Source: Halomonas sp. LBP4
GTDB taxonomy: Bacteria; Pseudomonadota; Gammaproteobacteria; Pseudomonadales; Halomonadaceae
Reading direction: 5' to 3'
NCBI RefSeq assembly: GCF_003202205.1
Contig: NZ_PDOG01000002.1
Location: 201,148 to 265,147 of the forward strand
DNA length: 64,000 nt
This document shows positions 39,231 through 50,249 of the stretch, in pieces (position 1 is the first letter of the stretch; every line of letters starts with the position of its first letter). The translations under genes were made by a program, and so were the position numbers. A model generated the notes under the pieces. It was not told the origin of the DNA and made no database searches. It saw only the letters and a program-made list of their open reading frames with translations.

Positions 39231-40727
39231 ATGACCACCCGAGTCTCGCGTCGCTGGCGCCCTCGCTCATTGCTGCAGCTCGTTCTGCTGGCTTTTCTCG
39301 TCGTCATGCTCCCCCTGGCCGTGCTGATGCTCCAGGCCGGTCAGGCCCTGTCGGAGCTGTCGCGGCTGGCCGATGTCAGCGCCCGTCAGGCGGTGGAAGA
39401 GACCCGGCGGGCGCGCTCGCTCAGCGCCCTGGCCCTGGAGATGGAGCGCGGCGCTCGCCAGTACGCGGTGGTCGAAGAGGAGAGCCTGATGGAGATCTAC
39501 GCCGAGCGCATCGAGGAGTACCGCGAACTGCTCGCCCAGCAGCGCCAGCTGCTGCCCGATGACCCGGACGTGGCGGCGCTGCAGGAGCAACTGGAGGAGC
39601 TCGCCCGGCTGCCCGAGCTGCCCATGGAGGAGTTCGAGGAGCGGCTCACCGACTTCCTGCCCTTCGCCCAGCATACCGACGCGATGCGGCGTGCCACCAA
39701 CCGCCAGATCGACTCCCGCATCGAGGTGATTCGCGAACGTGCCGAGGCCGTGCAGACCCGGCTGTGGCTGCAGACCGCTGCGCTGGTCTCGGCCAGCCTG
39801 GTGCTGATGTTGCTGTTCACCTGGCTGATCATCCGTCCGGTGCGCCAGCTCGAGCGGCGCGTGCTGGGCATCGGCAGCGGCCGCCAGGCGCATGTGGTGC
39901 GGCCCATCCAGGGGCCGGCCGAGCTGGTGCAGCTCGACGAGCGGCTCGACTGGCTCTCGTCGCGCCTCGAGGAGCTCGAGGCCGAGAAACAGCAGTTCCT
40001 GCGCCACATGTCCCACGAACTCAAGACCCCCCTGGCCAGTGTGCGCGAAGGCTCGGCGCTGCTCGCCGACGGGGTGGTCGGCGAGCTGTCGCCGCACCAG
40101 CGCGAGATTCTCGAGCTGATCGACGCCAGCGGCGGCGAGCTGCAGCGGCTGATCGAGCAGCTGCTCGACTACAACCTGCTGCAGCACAACCGCCAGGTGC
40201 AGGCCGAGCGGCTCGATGTCGCCACCGTGGTCAAGGAGGTGCTGGCCAAGCACCGCCTGGCACTGGACAACAAGGGCATGCGGGTCGACTGCTTCGACGG
40301 TCCGCTGGAATGGCTCGCCGACCGCACCGCCACCACCCGCATCCTCGACAACCTGATCTCCAACGCCATCGCCTATGGCGAGGATGCCGGCGAACTGGAG
40401 ATCCGCGCTCGCCGCGGCCACGACCGCCTGGTGATCGAGGTGGCCAACAGCGGCGAGCCGATCGCCGACGAGGACCGCCCGCGGCTGTTCGAGGCCTTCT
40501 ATCAGGGCCGCGCCCGCCGCAAGGGGCCGCTCAAGGGCTCCGGCATCGGCCTCTCGGTAGCCGCCGATTGCGCCCGGCTGCAGCAGGGCAGCCTGGAACT
40601 GGTGAACGACCCGTACTATGCGGTCTGTTTCCGTCTGACCTTGCCGCGTGCCCATGCGACGGAGCAGATCGCCCCTGATCATCCGGCGCTCGTCGGAGAA
40701 GCAAGCGCCCACGCAAGGAACCGATGA
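39231..40727 (+). CDS. glrK: Sensor histidine kinase GlrK (QseE)
   Basis: 498-residue membrane histidine kinase, colinear with E. coli GlrK. N-terminal PRSLLQLVLLAFLVVMLPLA helix, periplasmic helical domain containing ALEMERGARQYAV, second helix near residues 190-210, HAMP, then HisKA with RHMSHELKTPLAS (phospho-His) and an HATPase with NLISNAIAYGEDAG and GSGIGLSVAADC. The ATG at 39231 gives an N-terminus like E. coli's; an in-frame ATG at 39192 would add 13 residues. Responds to envelope signals and phosphorylates GlrR. Confidence 0.92.
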   Translation: MTTRVSRRWRPRSLLQLVLLAFLVVMLPLAVLMLQAGQALSELSRLADVSARQAVEETRRARSLSALALEMERGARQYAVVEEESLMEIYAERIEEYRELLAQQRQLLPDDPDVAALQEQLEELARLPELPMEEFEERLTDFLPFAQHTDAMRRATNRQIDSRIEVIRERAEAVQTRLWLQTAALVSASLVLMLLFTWLIIRPVRQLERRVLGIGSGRQAHVVRPIQGPAELVQLDERLDWLSSRLEELEAEKQQFLRHMSHELKTPLASVREGSALLADGVVGELSPHQREILELIDASGGELQRLIEQLLDYNLLQHNRQVQAERLDVATVVKEVLAKHRLALDNKGMRVDCFDGPLEWLADRTATTRILDNLISNAIAYGEDAGELEIRARRGHDRLVIEVANSGEPIADEDRPRLFEAFYQGRARRKGPLKGSGIGLSVAADCARLQQGSLELVNDPYYAVCFRLTLPRAHATEQIAPDHPALVGEASAHARNR

Positions 40728-41269
40728 CGATGAAATTTCGCCCTCTGCTGGCCTGCCTTGCGGTGACCTGGTTGGCCGGTTGCGAATTGCTGCCCGAGCA
40801 GCCGCGCTCGATGGCACCGAAGGTGGCCCAGCCGGCGGCCAAGGGCTGTCATGCCGTGATTCCCGATTTCGACGACGAGGCCTGCCTGCTGCCCGACTGG
40901 GTCGCCTTCGGGCTGGCCTCCCAGCGCGGCGAGCGCAATTGGCGCGACGTCATGCTCTCTCGCCTGGCGGGCGAGGCCAAGGAGCGGAGGCTGGCTCGGG
41001 CCGTGCTCCTGGCCTGGGGCAACGAGAACCAGTGGGATCGCGCATCCGAGCTCTTCAAGGCCGACTTGCATACCGCGCCCGCGGCGCTGCAGCCGCTGCT
41101 GCGCTACTGGCTCAACGAGGTGGAGGGGCGCCGTGCCATGGCCGGTCGCCTGGCGAGTTCCCAGGAGGAGCTTGCCGCAATGGAAGCGGAGAACGCCGCC
41201 CTGGCCGAGAAGCTGGAGGCGCTCACCGCCATCGAACAGAACATCAACCTGCGACAGCAGAACGACTGA
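40724..41269 (+). CDS. qseG: QseG-like outer-membrane lipoprotein
   Basis: 181-residue lipoprotein: signal peptide with lipobox LAGC (Cys near residue 20), then a helical domain and a C-terminal coiled coil (ELAAMEAENAALAEKLEAL). In E. coli QseG lies between glrK and glrR and modulates the kinase; sequence is weakly conserved, so the call rests on the lipobox, size and gene order. ATG overlaps the glrK stop. Confidence 0.8.
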   Translation: MTMKFRPLLACLAVTWLAGCELLPEQPRSMAPKVAQPAAKGCHAVIPDFDDEACLLPDWVAFGLASQRGERNWRDVMLSRLAGEAKERRLARAVLLAWGNENQWDRASELFKADLHTAPAALQPLLRYWLNEVEGRRAMAGRLASSQEELAAMEAENAALAEKLEALTAIEQNINLRQQND

Positions 41270-41283
41270 CAGGGAGATGAAAC

Positions 41284-42705
<1,422 letters not shown>

Positions 42706-42837
42706 GAAGACGCCGACGTTGGCGATGCCTCCGGGGGCCGGGAAGGTCCCGGGATTTCCGGTGATGGTCGCAATGTTTCTGAAAAATCCGCTGGTTGAGG
42801 TCGCTCTTGTGATGGGTCGCCAGCGCCGGGAGGCCCT

Positions 42838-43160
42838 CTGGGGTCAGACCCTGAGGCCTCCCCAGAAACATTTCAGCATTATCAATGTGTTGGGCATGGG
42901 TGGGTGGCAGGCTGCCAGCGCTGCCGGTCCCTATGGGGTCAGACCCCGGCGGCGTCGCATCCGCTCGCAAGACGCACCATGACGGGCTTCGCGACTTGGC
43001 TGGGGTCTGACCCCATAGGGGCAGCCTCGGCGCCTTATTCGGCGAACAAGCTATCAACGTCGAGAAAAATGTGGGGATTCGTCGGGGCCTGACCCCCTAG
43101 GGGCGGCCTCGGGGCCTTTTTCGGCGAACGTGCTGCCATCTTCGAGATATTCGTGGGGAT
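42838..43160. repeat. TGGGGTCWGACCCC repeat cluster between glrR and xseA
   Basis: The 495-base convergent gap 42706-43200 has no credible gene. It carries four copies of a GGGGTC(A/T)GACCCC-type palindrome. TATGGGGTCAGACCCC at 42932-42947 is the exact reverse complement of 43002-43017. A third, GGGGTCAGACCC, starts near 42840 inside a CTGGGG...CCCCAG stem. The fourth (GGGGCCTGACCCCC) opens a second unit. Units 43002-43080 and 43084-43160 are about 80-base imperfect direct copies, each continuing GGGGC(A/G)GCCTCGG(C/G)GCC and TTCGGCGAAC. Probably a REP-family cluster mobilised by a tyrosine transposase elsewhere. Confidence 0.75.
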
Positions 43161-43200
43161 GCCCCTGGCTCAGCCCCAGGGATGCCCTCCTTGTCGTCGC

Positions 43201-44544
43201 TTACCCCTTCAGCCGCCGCTTGACCTCCAGCGTCAGGCGCCCCTCGCCCAGGCGGGCGGTGAGGGCCTGGCCGGGTTCGGTGTCCGTCGCCCGGCGGATC
43301 ACCTGTCCCCGGTCGTCTTCCAGGATCGCATAGCCACGCCCCAGCACCGCCAGCGGGCTCACCGCCTGCAGCTCGCGGGCCAGGCCGCCGAGCCGCTCGC
43401 GCCGGCGGGCGAGCTCGCGCTGCACGGCCGGGATCAGCCGGCCACGGGCGCGGGCCAGCCGCTGTCTCGCCTCTTCCAGCTGGCGACTCGGCGGGTGGGC
43501 GGCCAACCGCTGGGCCAGGTGCGCCTCGCGGCGGCGCTCGGTCGCCAGCCGCCCCTGGATGGCGCGCACCATCCGGGCCTCGAGCTGGGCCAGGGTCGTG
43601 CGCTGGCGCGCCAGCGCCTCGCGGGGGTGGCGCAGCCGGGCGCGCAGGTGGTCGAGGCGCTGGGCCTCGCGCTCCAGCCGGCCGAGCTGGGCGCGCCGTA
43701 ACCGGTTGCCCAGGGTGACCAGGCGGGCGGCCAGTTCGCGCCGGTCGGGCACCAGCTGCTCGGCCGCGGCGGACGGCGTGGGGGCGCGCACGTCGGCGGC
43801 GAAGTCGGCGAGCGTCACGTCCACCTCGTGGCCCACCGCCGACATCACCGGCAGCCGCGAGTGGAAGATCGCCCGGGCCAGGTGCTCGTCGTTGAAGGCC
43901 CAGAGGTCCTCCAGGCTGCCGCCGCCGCGGGTGATCAGGATGGCGTCGCGGGCCGGGTCCAGCGCCGACTGGCGGTTGAGCAGGCCCAGCGCCGAGATCA
44001 GCGCCGGGGCCGCCTCGCGGCCCTGCACCGGCACCGGGATCAGCGTCACCGCGACCTGCGGCCAGCGCGCCGCCAGCACCGCCAGCACGTCGCGGATCGC
44101 CGCGCCGGTGGGCGAGGTGAGCACCAGCAGGTGGCGTGGCGGGTAGGGCAGGGGGCGCGCATTGGCGAACACCCCCTCGGCGGCGAGCCGGGTCTTCAAC
44201 CGTTCGAAGGCCGCCAGCAGCTCGCCGACGCCGGCCGCCTGCACCGCCTCGACGATCAACTGGTAGTCGCCCCGCGGCTCGAAGATCGACAGCCGCCCGC
44301 GCACCTTGACCCGGTCGCCGTCGCGCATCGGGGCGGCGATGAAGCGCGCGCGGTTGCGGAACAGCGCGCAGCGCAGCTGGGCCCGGTCGTCCTTGAGGGT
44401 GAAGTAGAGATGCCCCGAGTTCGGCCGCGACACCCCCGAGAGCTCGCCTTCGACCCACAGCTCGCCGAAGTCGCGCTCCAGCGTCTGCCGGGCGCGACGG
44501 TTCACCTCGCTGACGGAAAGGGCGGGGGCATCGGGGCGGGACAT
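43201..44544 (-). CDS. xseA: Exodeoxyribonuclease VII large subunit
   Basis: 447-residue nuclease subunit. N-terminal OB fold (LWVEGELSGVSRPNSGHLYF), catalytic domain with LTSPTGAAIRDVL and ILITRGGGSLEDLWAFND, HEVDVTLADFAADVRAPTPSAAAE, then a long arginine-rich coiled coil and a C-terminal RGYAILEDDRGQ strand. xseA beside guaB is a conserved gammaproteobacterial arrangement, here interrupted by inserted genes. Confidence 0.95.
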   Translation of the reverse strand: MSRPDAPALSVSEVNRRARQTLERDFGELWVEGELSGVSRPNSGHLYFTLKDDRAQLRCALFRNRARFIAAPMRDGDRVKVRGRLSIFEPRGDYQLIVEAVQAAGVGELLAAFERLKTRLAAEGVFANARPLPYPPRHLLVLTSPTGAAIRDVLAVLAARWPQVAVTLIPVPVQGREAAPALISALGLLNRQSALDPARDAILITRGGGSLEDLWAFNDEHLARAIFHSRLPVMSAVGHEVDVTLADFAADVRAPTPSAAAEQLVPDRRELAARLVTLGNRLRRAQLGRLEREAQRLDHLRARLRHPREALARQRTTLAQLEARMVRAIQGRLATERRREAHLAQRLAAHPPSRQLEEARQRLARARGRLIPAVQRELARRRERLGGLARELQAVSPLAVLGRGYAILEDDRGQVIRRATDTEPGQALTARLGEGRLTLEVKRRLKG

Positions 44545-44601
44545 GGCACTCTCTCATCCTGACGGGGGCGAGCCGCCACTCTATCATGGCGGCTACCCAC
44601 C

Positions 44602-44634
44602 CATGACGCCGAGCCTGGCCGGCTCGGCGTCATG
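44602..44634. terminator. Perfect hairpin upstream of xseA, after the PRC-barrel gene
   Basis: A perfect 14-bp inverted repeat (44602-44615 with 44621-44634), loop TGGCC, lies between the end of the minus-strand PRC-barrel gene and the xseA start. There is no T run on either side. Likely a transcriptional barrier or RNA-stability hairpin. Confidence 0.5.
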
Positions 44635-44668
44635 TCATGGCGGTGGGGCGATGGCCCGTCAGCGGAGA

Positions 44669-45262
44669 TCAGCCTTGGTCTTCGGGGGCTTCAGCCTCTT
44701 CGGGCGCTTCAGCCTCCTCGGGGACTTCAGCGTCTTCGGGGACTTCAGCCTCGTCGGGAGGCTCGGGCGTGGACTCTTCGTCGGGGGTCAGGGCCTCGCG
44801 CGTGCTATGCCAGGCGCTTGCGGCACCCTCGCGGGTCTTCTCCCAGGTCTCGCGAGCTTGTTCCCTGGCCCGTTCCCACCAGTCACGGTCGTACTCCGGA
44901 AACGCTTCCATCTCCTCGGCGGCGGCTTCCACCAGGATGCGGTGCGTGGTAGCGCCAGCCTCGTCCAGCTCGCTTTCGAGCCGGAACTGTTCGGCTTCGA
45001 CGACCACCTCGCGTCCGCCCAGGCCCAGGACCGTACCACTTTTGACCACGATGGCGGTGACGCGCATGTCGTCATCGAGCAACAGGTTCTCCACGCGACC
45101 GACGTCTTCCTCGGGGTCGTCGGCCAGAAAGACATCGGAGCCCAGAATGTCATCGGCTGCGTAGAGGCCCTGGGGGGCACCGGGCTCCTCGACAGCCTGG
45201 GCAACGAGGGCGAGGCTTCCAGCCAGGGCCGCAATCGCAACGGTCAGGACGTGCTTGTGCAT
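44669..45262 (-). CDS. Exported PRC-barrel domain protein with acidic repeat tail
   Basis: 197-residue protein. Signal peptide to about residue 23 (ALAGSLALVAQAVE), a PRC-barrel (about 30-110; YAADDILGSDVFLADDPEEDVG and VTAIVVKSGTVLGLG), a tryptophan-containing linker and an extremely acidic tail of PEEAEA-type repeats. PRC-barrel proteins occur widely in halophiles and stress-related loci; no enzymatic role is known. ATG at 45262 chosen because it starts the signal peptide. CsbD gene lies 41 bases upstream. Confidence 0.82.
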   Translation of the reverse strand: MHKHVLTVAIAALAGSLALVAQAVEEPGAPQGLYAADDILGSDVFLADDPEEDVGRVENLLLDDDMRVTAIVVKSGTVLGLGGREVVVEAEQFRLESELDEAGATTHRILVEAAAEEMEAFPEYDRDWWERAREQARETWEKTREGAASAWHSTREALTPDEESTPEPPDEAEVPEDAEVPEEAEAPEEAEAPEDQG

Positions 45263-45303
45263 GGCAGTCCTCCAGTGGCTCGTCGATCGAGCCACAACTC
45301 GGA

Positions 45304-45501
45304 TTAGAGTTTCCTGGCCCATTCATCGGCCTGCTTCTCGGCCTCTTCGCGGGCCAGGCCGTACTTCTGCTGCAACTTGCCGACCAGCTGGTCGCGCTTG
45401 CCTTGGAGCTGATCCAGCTCGTCATCGGTGAGCTCTCCCCAGCTCGAGCGAGCCTTGCCCTTCAGCTCCTTCCACTTGCCTTCGATCTGGTCCCAGTTCA
45501 T
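45304..45501 (-). CDS. CsbD family stress protein
   Basis: 65-residue helical protein of the CsbD family: MNWDQIEGKWKELKGKA start, WGELTDDELDQLQGKRDQL and a terminal helix QKYGLAREEAEKQADEW. CsbD proteins are induced in general stress responses; function unknown. Likely cotranscribed with the PRC-barrel gene. Confidence 0.9.
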   Translation of the reverse strand: MNWDQIEGKWKELKGKARSSWGELTDDELDQLQGKRDQLVGKLQQKYGLAREEAEKQADEWARKL

Positions 45502-45671
45502 GTCGACACCCCTTTCCTGAGCGGCACGTTGCTTGAGGGAAGCCTTGGTCGAGCCTATCCATTTTAGTTCACTGCGGCGAACCTGATGGTAATACCAGCT
45601 TTTCTAATGGGCCGGCTCGTAGGCAGGCTACGCTTCCGTTGCCTTTCCCCCCGTGACGTGACCCACCCATG

Positions 45672-45945
<274 letters not shown>

Positions 45946-46003
45946 TAGTGTTGGAGTGACTGCAGCCGCGATGGAAGAGGGCCGCATGGGTTCCCTGGTC
46001 GTA

Positions 46004-47071
46004 TCAGGCGCTCCAGCGTCGGCAGTGGTTCAGCAGCACGGGCATCAGCAGGATCAGCACCGTGATGCGCAGCAGGTGGTGCGAGGTCACGAAGGCGGGG
46101 TCGATGCCCAGCGAGAGAGCGACGAGGCTCAGCTCGGGTGCGCCGCCCGGCATATAGGCCAGCAGTGCCGCGGCCAATGAATAGCCCGTCAAGGCATGCG
46201 CTCCCCAGGCGGCCAGAACGGCGATCAGCAGCAGGGCGACCGTCTGCAGCACGGCCATCGTCAGGTCGTAGCCCACATCGAGCAGCGAGGTGCCCGCGAA
46301 GCGCACCCCCACCGAGACGCCGATGATGACCTGGGCCAGGGCGATGATCGTCGGCGGAATCGCGGCCTGGGTCACGCCCGTCAGGTGCAGCGCGGCCGAG
46401 ATCAGGGCCGGCCCGAACAACAGCGCGTTGGGCAACCTCAGCCAGTTCCCCATCCACACGCCGGCCACTCCGGCGGCGGCGAGCCAGGCCGCATCCTCCA
46501 GCGTCGGCAGCCACAGCCACTGCGCCAGGCTCATCGCCCCAGGCTGCAGGCTGACATGGCCGATGGCCTGCAGGAGCGGTGGAATGGCAATCAGCAGGAT
46601 CAGGATGCGTACGGCATGGGTCATGCCGACGGTGCGCAGGTCGGCGTTCGAGTCCATCGCCATGAGCGTGACCGCCGACACGCCACCGGGCACCCCCGAG
46701 TACAGGGCGGTATCCGGCGAATTCCCGGCCACGCGGCGGGAGAACCATACCGAGAAGGCCATCATCACGGCCGTGGCCAGCAGCATGATGACCAGGCTCG
46801 TGCCCCATAGGGGCAGGTCGCCGGACAGATCGGGGGTGAAGGCCGAACCCAGCATCACGCCAATGACCACCAGCACCGCCTTGCGTGACGAGCTTGGTGG
46901 GCGCAGCCGGATGCCCGCCAGGCTGACGACCGTCGTCACGATCATCGCGCCCAGCAACCAGGGCAGGGGCATGTGCAGCCAATAGGCGAGGCCGCCACCG
47001 CCGATGCCCAGTGCCAGTGTCGGCAGGAACCTGCCCGTGGTGATCATCCGCTGCCTGATGGTGCTGTTCAA
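46004..47071 (-). CDS. AbrB-family membrane protein
   Basis: 355-residue AbrB (ammonia monooxygenase-like) membrane protein with about ten hydrophobic segments in two similar halves: PLPWLLGAMIVTTVVSLAG and YSGVPGGVSAVTLMAMD in the first, ILALAQVIIGVSVGVRFAG-type and LLAYMPGGAPELSLVALSLG in the second. The paired PGG loops are characteristic. Often found next to tricarboxylate transporters; transport role unproven. Codirectional with tctCBA, 79 bases after tctA. Confidence 0.85.
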   Translation of the reverse strand: MNSTIRQRMITTGRFLPTLALGIGGGGLAYWLHMPLPWLLGAMIVTTVVSLAGIRLRPPSSSRKAVLVVIGVMLGSAFTPDLSGDLPLWGTSLVIMLLATAVMMAFSVWFSRRVAGNSPDTALYSGVPGGVSAVTLMAMDSNADLRTVGMTHAVRILILLIAIPPLLQAIGHVSLQPGAMSLAQWLWLPTLEDAAWLAAAGVAGVWMGNWLRLPNALLFGPALISAALHLTGVTQAAIPPTIIALAQVIIGVSVGVRFAGTSLLDVGYDLTMAVLQTVALLLIAVLAAWGAHALTGYSLAAALLAYMPGGAPELSLVALSLGIDPAFVTSHHLLRITVLILLMPVLLNHCRRWSA

Positions 47072-47150
47072 AGCGCTGTATTCTCCTCTAGCCCGTTAGG
47101 GGGAGACGTCGAACCCGCCAGCGGGCTCGCGGTGACGGGAGTGAACGGTA

Positions 47151-48680
47151 TCAGTCGTCCTCGACCTGCTCCAGTGGCCTGTTGCCGGGCTGCAGCTTCG
47201 CCAACAGCTTCGGCAGCAGCCAGGGCAGTACCAGCAGTGCCGCGGCGGCGATCCACAATCCCAGCGAGATGCCCGAACGCCACAGGATCTCCACGTCGCC
47301 GCCGCTGATCGCCAGGGCGCGGCGCAGGTTCTCCTCCATCAGCCCGCCCAGCACGTAGCCGAGGATCACCGGGGCCAGCGAGAAGCCCAGCTTGCGCAGC
47401 AGGTAGCCGAACACGCCGATGGCCAGCATCAGGTAGATGGCGGTGAGATCGGAGTGGAGCTGATAGACCCCGACGAAGGCCAGGAGGGCGATACCCGGCA
47501 CCAGCACCCAGCGCGGGATGGTCAGCACCTTGGCGAAGACGCCGGCCAGCGGCAGGTTCAGCGCCAGCAGCACCAGGTTGCCGATATACAGCGAGGCGAT
47601 CAGGCCGCCGGCGACCTCGGGGCGCTCGCTGAACATCATCGGCCCGGGGGTGATGTTGTAGAGCATCAGCGCGCCGAGCAGCACGGCGGTGGTACCGGAA
47701 CCGGGAATGCCGAGGGTCAGCATGGGCACGAAGGAGCCCGCCGCCGAGGCGTTGTTGGCCGCCTCGGGCGCCGCCAGCCCACGCATGTCGCCGTTGCCGA
47801 AGGTGCCCTCCTTGTCGGAGAGGCGCTTCTCGGTGGTGTAGGACACCGCGCCGGCCACCGAGGCCCCGGTGCCGGGCAGCACGCCGATGATGAAGCCGAT
47901 CAGGCCCGAGCGCAGCATAGCGCCCTTGCAGAACAGGATCTCCTTGAGGCTGACGAACACGCGGCCCAGCGGCGGGATGTCGCCCTCGCCATCCTGGCGG
48001 TTGGCGTGCTCGAGCATCAGCAGGATCTCGCTGATGGCGAACAGCCCGATGATCATCACCACGAAGTCGATGCCGTCGTAGAGCTCGGCCATGCCGAAGG
48101 TGTAGCGCAGCACGCCGGTGCCGGAGTCCACGCCGACGGTGGCGATCAGCACGCCGAGCACCGCGCCGATGGCGGTCTTGACCGGGTCCTTGCCCATCAT
48201 CACCGACATCGAGGCGAAGGCGAACACCATCAGGGCGAAGAACTCGGCGGGCCCGAACATCACCGCGACCTCGGCGAGCAGTGGCGCGAACAGCGTCAGG
48301 CCGAGGATGGCGATGGTGGCGCCGACGAACGAACTGACCGCCGACAGCCCCAGCGCCGGCCCGGCCAGGCCCTGCTTGGCCAGCGGATGGCCGTCGAGGG
48401 TGGTCATCACCGCGCCGGCATCGCCGGGCACGTTGAGCAGGATGCTCGACATGCGCCCGCCGTACTCGGCGCCGGTGTAGATGCCGGCGAGCAGGATCAG
48501 CGCCGACTCGGCCGGCAGGCCCAGGGTATAGGCTAGCGGCATCAGGATGGCGATGCCGTTGATCGGGCCGATGCCCGGCAGGGCGCCGAACAGCGTGCCG
48601 AGCAGGGCGCCGAGGAAGGCCAGCCCGAGATTGAGGGGGCTCAGGGCGACGCCGAAGCCCTGGATCAGGAAATCGAACAT
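47151..48680 (-). CDS. tctA: Tripartite tricarboxylate transporter large membrane subunit TctA
   Basis: 509-residue, about 12-helix permease of the TTT family. N-terminal LGALLGTLFGALPGIGPING is the family signature and is echoed in the second half by IIGVLPGTGASVAGAVSYTTE and LTLGIPGSGTTAVLLGALM. Last of tctC-tctB-tctA. Substrates in the family include citrate, tartrate, glutarate and terephthalate; none is implied by sequence alone. Confidence 0.93.
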   Translation of the reverse strand: MFDFLIQGFGVALSPLNLGLAFLGALLGTLFGALPGIGPINGIAILMPLAYTLGLPAESALILLAGIYTGAEYGGRMSSILLNVPGDAGAVMTTLDGHPLAKQGLAGPALGLSAVSSFVGATIAILGLTLFAPLLAEVAVMFGPAEFFALMVFAFASMSVMMGKDPVKTAIGAVLGVLIATVGVDSGTGVLRYTFGMAELYDGIDFVVMIIGLFAISEILLMLEHANRQDGEGDIPPLGRVFVSLKEILFCKGAMLRSGLIGFIIGVLPGTGASVAGAVSYTTEKRLSDKEGTFGNGDMRGLAAPEAANNASAAGSFVPMLTLGIPGSGTTAVLLGALMLYNITPGPMMFSERPEVAGGLIASLYIGNLVLLALNLPLAGVFAKVLTIPRWVLVPGIALLAFVGVYQLHSDLTAIYLMLAIGVFGYLLRKLGFSLAPVILGYVLGGLMEENLRRALAISGGDVEILWRSGISLGLWIAAAALLVLPWLLPKLLAKLQPGNRPLEQVEDD

Positions 48681-48692
48681 GGATGGGCTCCT

Positions 48693-49154
48693 CTACGCCA
48701 GGGCGCTCAACCACAGGCCGTGGGGGAGCGAAATCCCCAGCCCGCGGGTGAACAGGAAATAGCTGCCCACGGCCATCAGCGCGCCGGTCAGCAGCGCCTT
48801 GCCCCAGGCGGCGGCGAAGAGCCGCGCCAGGAGCGTGATGGCCAGCAGTGAGGTGACGATATAGCCGAGGCGGGTGAACAGGGTGGCGTAGACCAGCAGC
48901 ACCCCGAGCACCGCCAGGAGTTTCAGGCCCAGGGCCCCATGCGGCCAGTGGCCGTTGTCGCCGGGCTTGGCCACCAGCACCAGCGACAGGCCGGCGAGCA
49001 GGATCGCCAGGCCCAGCGGGAAGGCCTTGGGCCCGACGGGGTCATAGCTGAAGGGCACTTCCAGCTGCAGGGCCTGGACAGCGACGAACGCCGCCAGACC
49101 GAGCAGGCAGAGCCCCAGCAGTCGGTCGGCGGCCCGACGTCCGGGAACCGTCAT
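48693..49154 (-). CDS. tctB: Tripartite tricarboxylate transporter small membrane subunit TctB
   Basis: 153-residue protein with four hydrophobic helices and the PFSYDPVGPKAFPLGLAI segment typical of TctB. ATG overlaps the tctC stop; tctA begins 12 bases after its stop. Confidence 0.88.
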   Translation of the reverse strand: MTVPGRRAADRLLGLCLLGLAAFVAVQALQLEVPFSYDPVGPKAFPLGLAILLAGLSLVLVAKPGDNGHWPHGALGLKLLAVLGVLLVYATLFTRLGYIVTSLLAITLLARLFAAAWGKALLTGALMAVGSYFLFTRGLGISLPHGLWLSALA

Positions 49155-50134
49155 TGCGCCAGTCCCACTTCTTCGGCCAGTGACTTGAACTCGGCGACCT
49201 GCTGCTTGACGTAGCCGTCGAAGTCATCGCCGAAGCGCGACATCGGGAACAGCCCGCGGGCCTCGCGCAGCTCGGCGAAGGCCGGCTCTTCGGCCAGCGC
49301 CGCGAGGCGCTCGACCCAGGCCTGATAGGCCGCGTCGTCGACATTGGGGCCCATGTAGTAGCCGCGCCAGATCGGCCACTGGACGTCATAGCCCTGTTCG
49401 GCGGCGGTGGGGATCTCGGCGTAGGGCCCGTCCATGCGCTCTTCGGACAGGGCCGCCAGCACGCGGACCTTGCCGCTCTCGAGCTGCGACTTGAGCTCGG
49501 AGAGGTCGCCGGTGAACACCTGGATATGATTGCCGAGCAGCGCCGCCAGGGCCTCGCCGCCGCCCTCGAAGGCCACGTAGCGCAGGCTCTGCGGGGAGAC
49601 GTCGGCGGCCTTGGCGGTCAGTGCCGCCTTCATCCAGTCCTGGCTGCCCACGGTGCCGCCGGCGCCGAAGGCGATCTCGCCCGGGTTGTCGCGCAACTCG
49701 TCCATCAGATCATCGAGGCTCTGCCAGGGGGCATCGGCATTGACCACGATGGCCCCGTAGTCGACGCCCAGCGCACCCACCCAGCGCACCTCGTCGGCGT
49801 CGTATTCGCCGAACTTGCCCAGCGCCAGGTTGACCGCCGCGCCGGTACTGGCCGCCACGATCAGGTTGGGATCGTCCTTGCGCACGCCGTTGACGTGGTT
49901 GTAGGCCACGGCGCCGATACCGCCCGGCATATAGCTGACGACCATCGGCCTGTCGATCAGCCCGGTCTCCTGCAGGCCGTTGGCCGCCAGACGACAGGTC
50001 AGGTCGTAGCCACCACCCGGTTTGGCCGGGGCGATACACTCGGTGGAATTGGATTGGGCCTGGGCGCCGCCGGTAAACAGCAAGCCCAGCAGAGCCAGGC
50101 CAGAGCAGTGACGGAAAGCCTTGTTGATCTTCAT
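49151..50134 (-). CDS. tctC: Tripartite tricarboxylate transporter binding protein TctC
   Basis: 327-residue periplasmic solute receptor of the Bug/TctC family. Signal peptide to about residue 26 (LLFTGGAQAQS), then ECIAPAKPGGGYDLTCRLAA, the carboxylate-binding loop, and IVVNADAPWQSLDDLMDEL and GAGGTVGSQDWMKAAL. ATG at 50134 has AGGAG upstream. Divergent from the response regulator across a 115-base region that must hold both promoters. Confidence 0.92.
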   Translation of the reverse strand: MKINKAFRHCSGLALLGLLFTGGAQAQSNSTECIAPAKPGGGYDLTCRLAANGLQETGLIDRPMVVSYMPGGIGAVAYNHVNGVRKDDPNLIVAASTGAAVNLALGKFGEYDADEVRWVGALGVDYGAIVVNADAPWQSLDDLMDELRDNPGEIAFGAGGTVGSQDWMKAALTAKAADVSPQSLRYVAFEGGGEALAALLGNHIQVFTGDLSELKSQLESGKVRVLAALSEERMDGPYAEIPTAAEQGYDVQWPIWRGYYMGPNVDDAAYQAWVERLAALAEEPAFAELREARGLFPMSRFGDDFDGYVKQQVAEFKSLAEEVGLAQ

Positions 50135-50249
50135 GGCGAACTCCTGTTCTCTTGTTTTCATCATCACCGTCGATGACAGGAGCGATGCTAGGCGCGCGAC
50201 CTTTCATCAACCTGTCATCTCATCCCCGACACTGTGAGACTTTGGTCGC

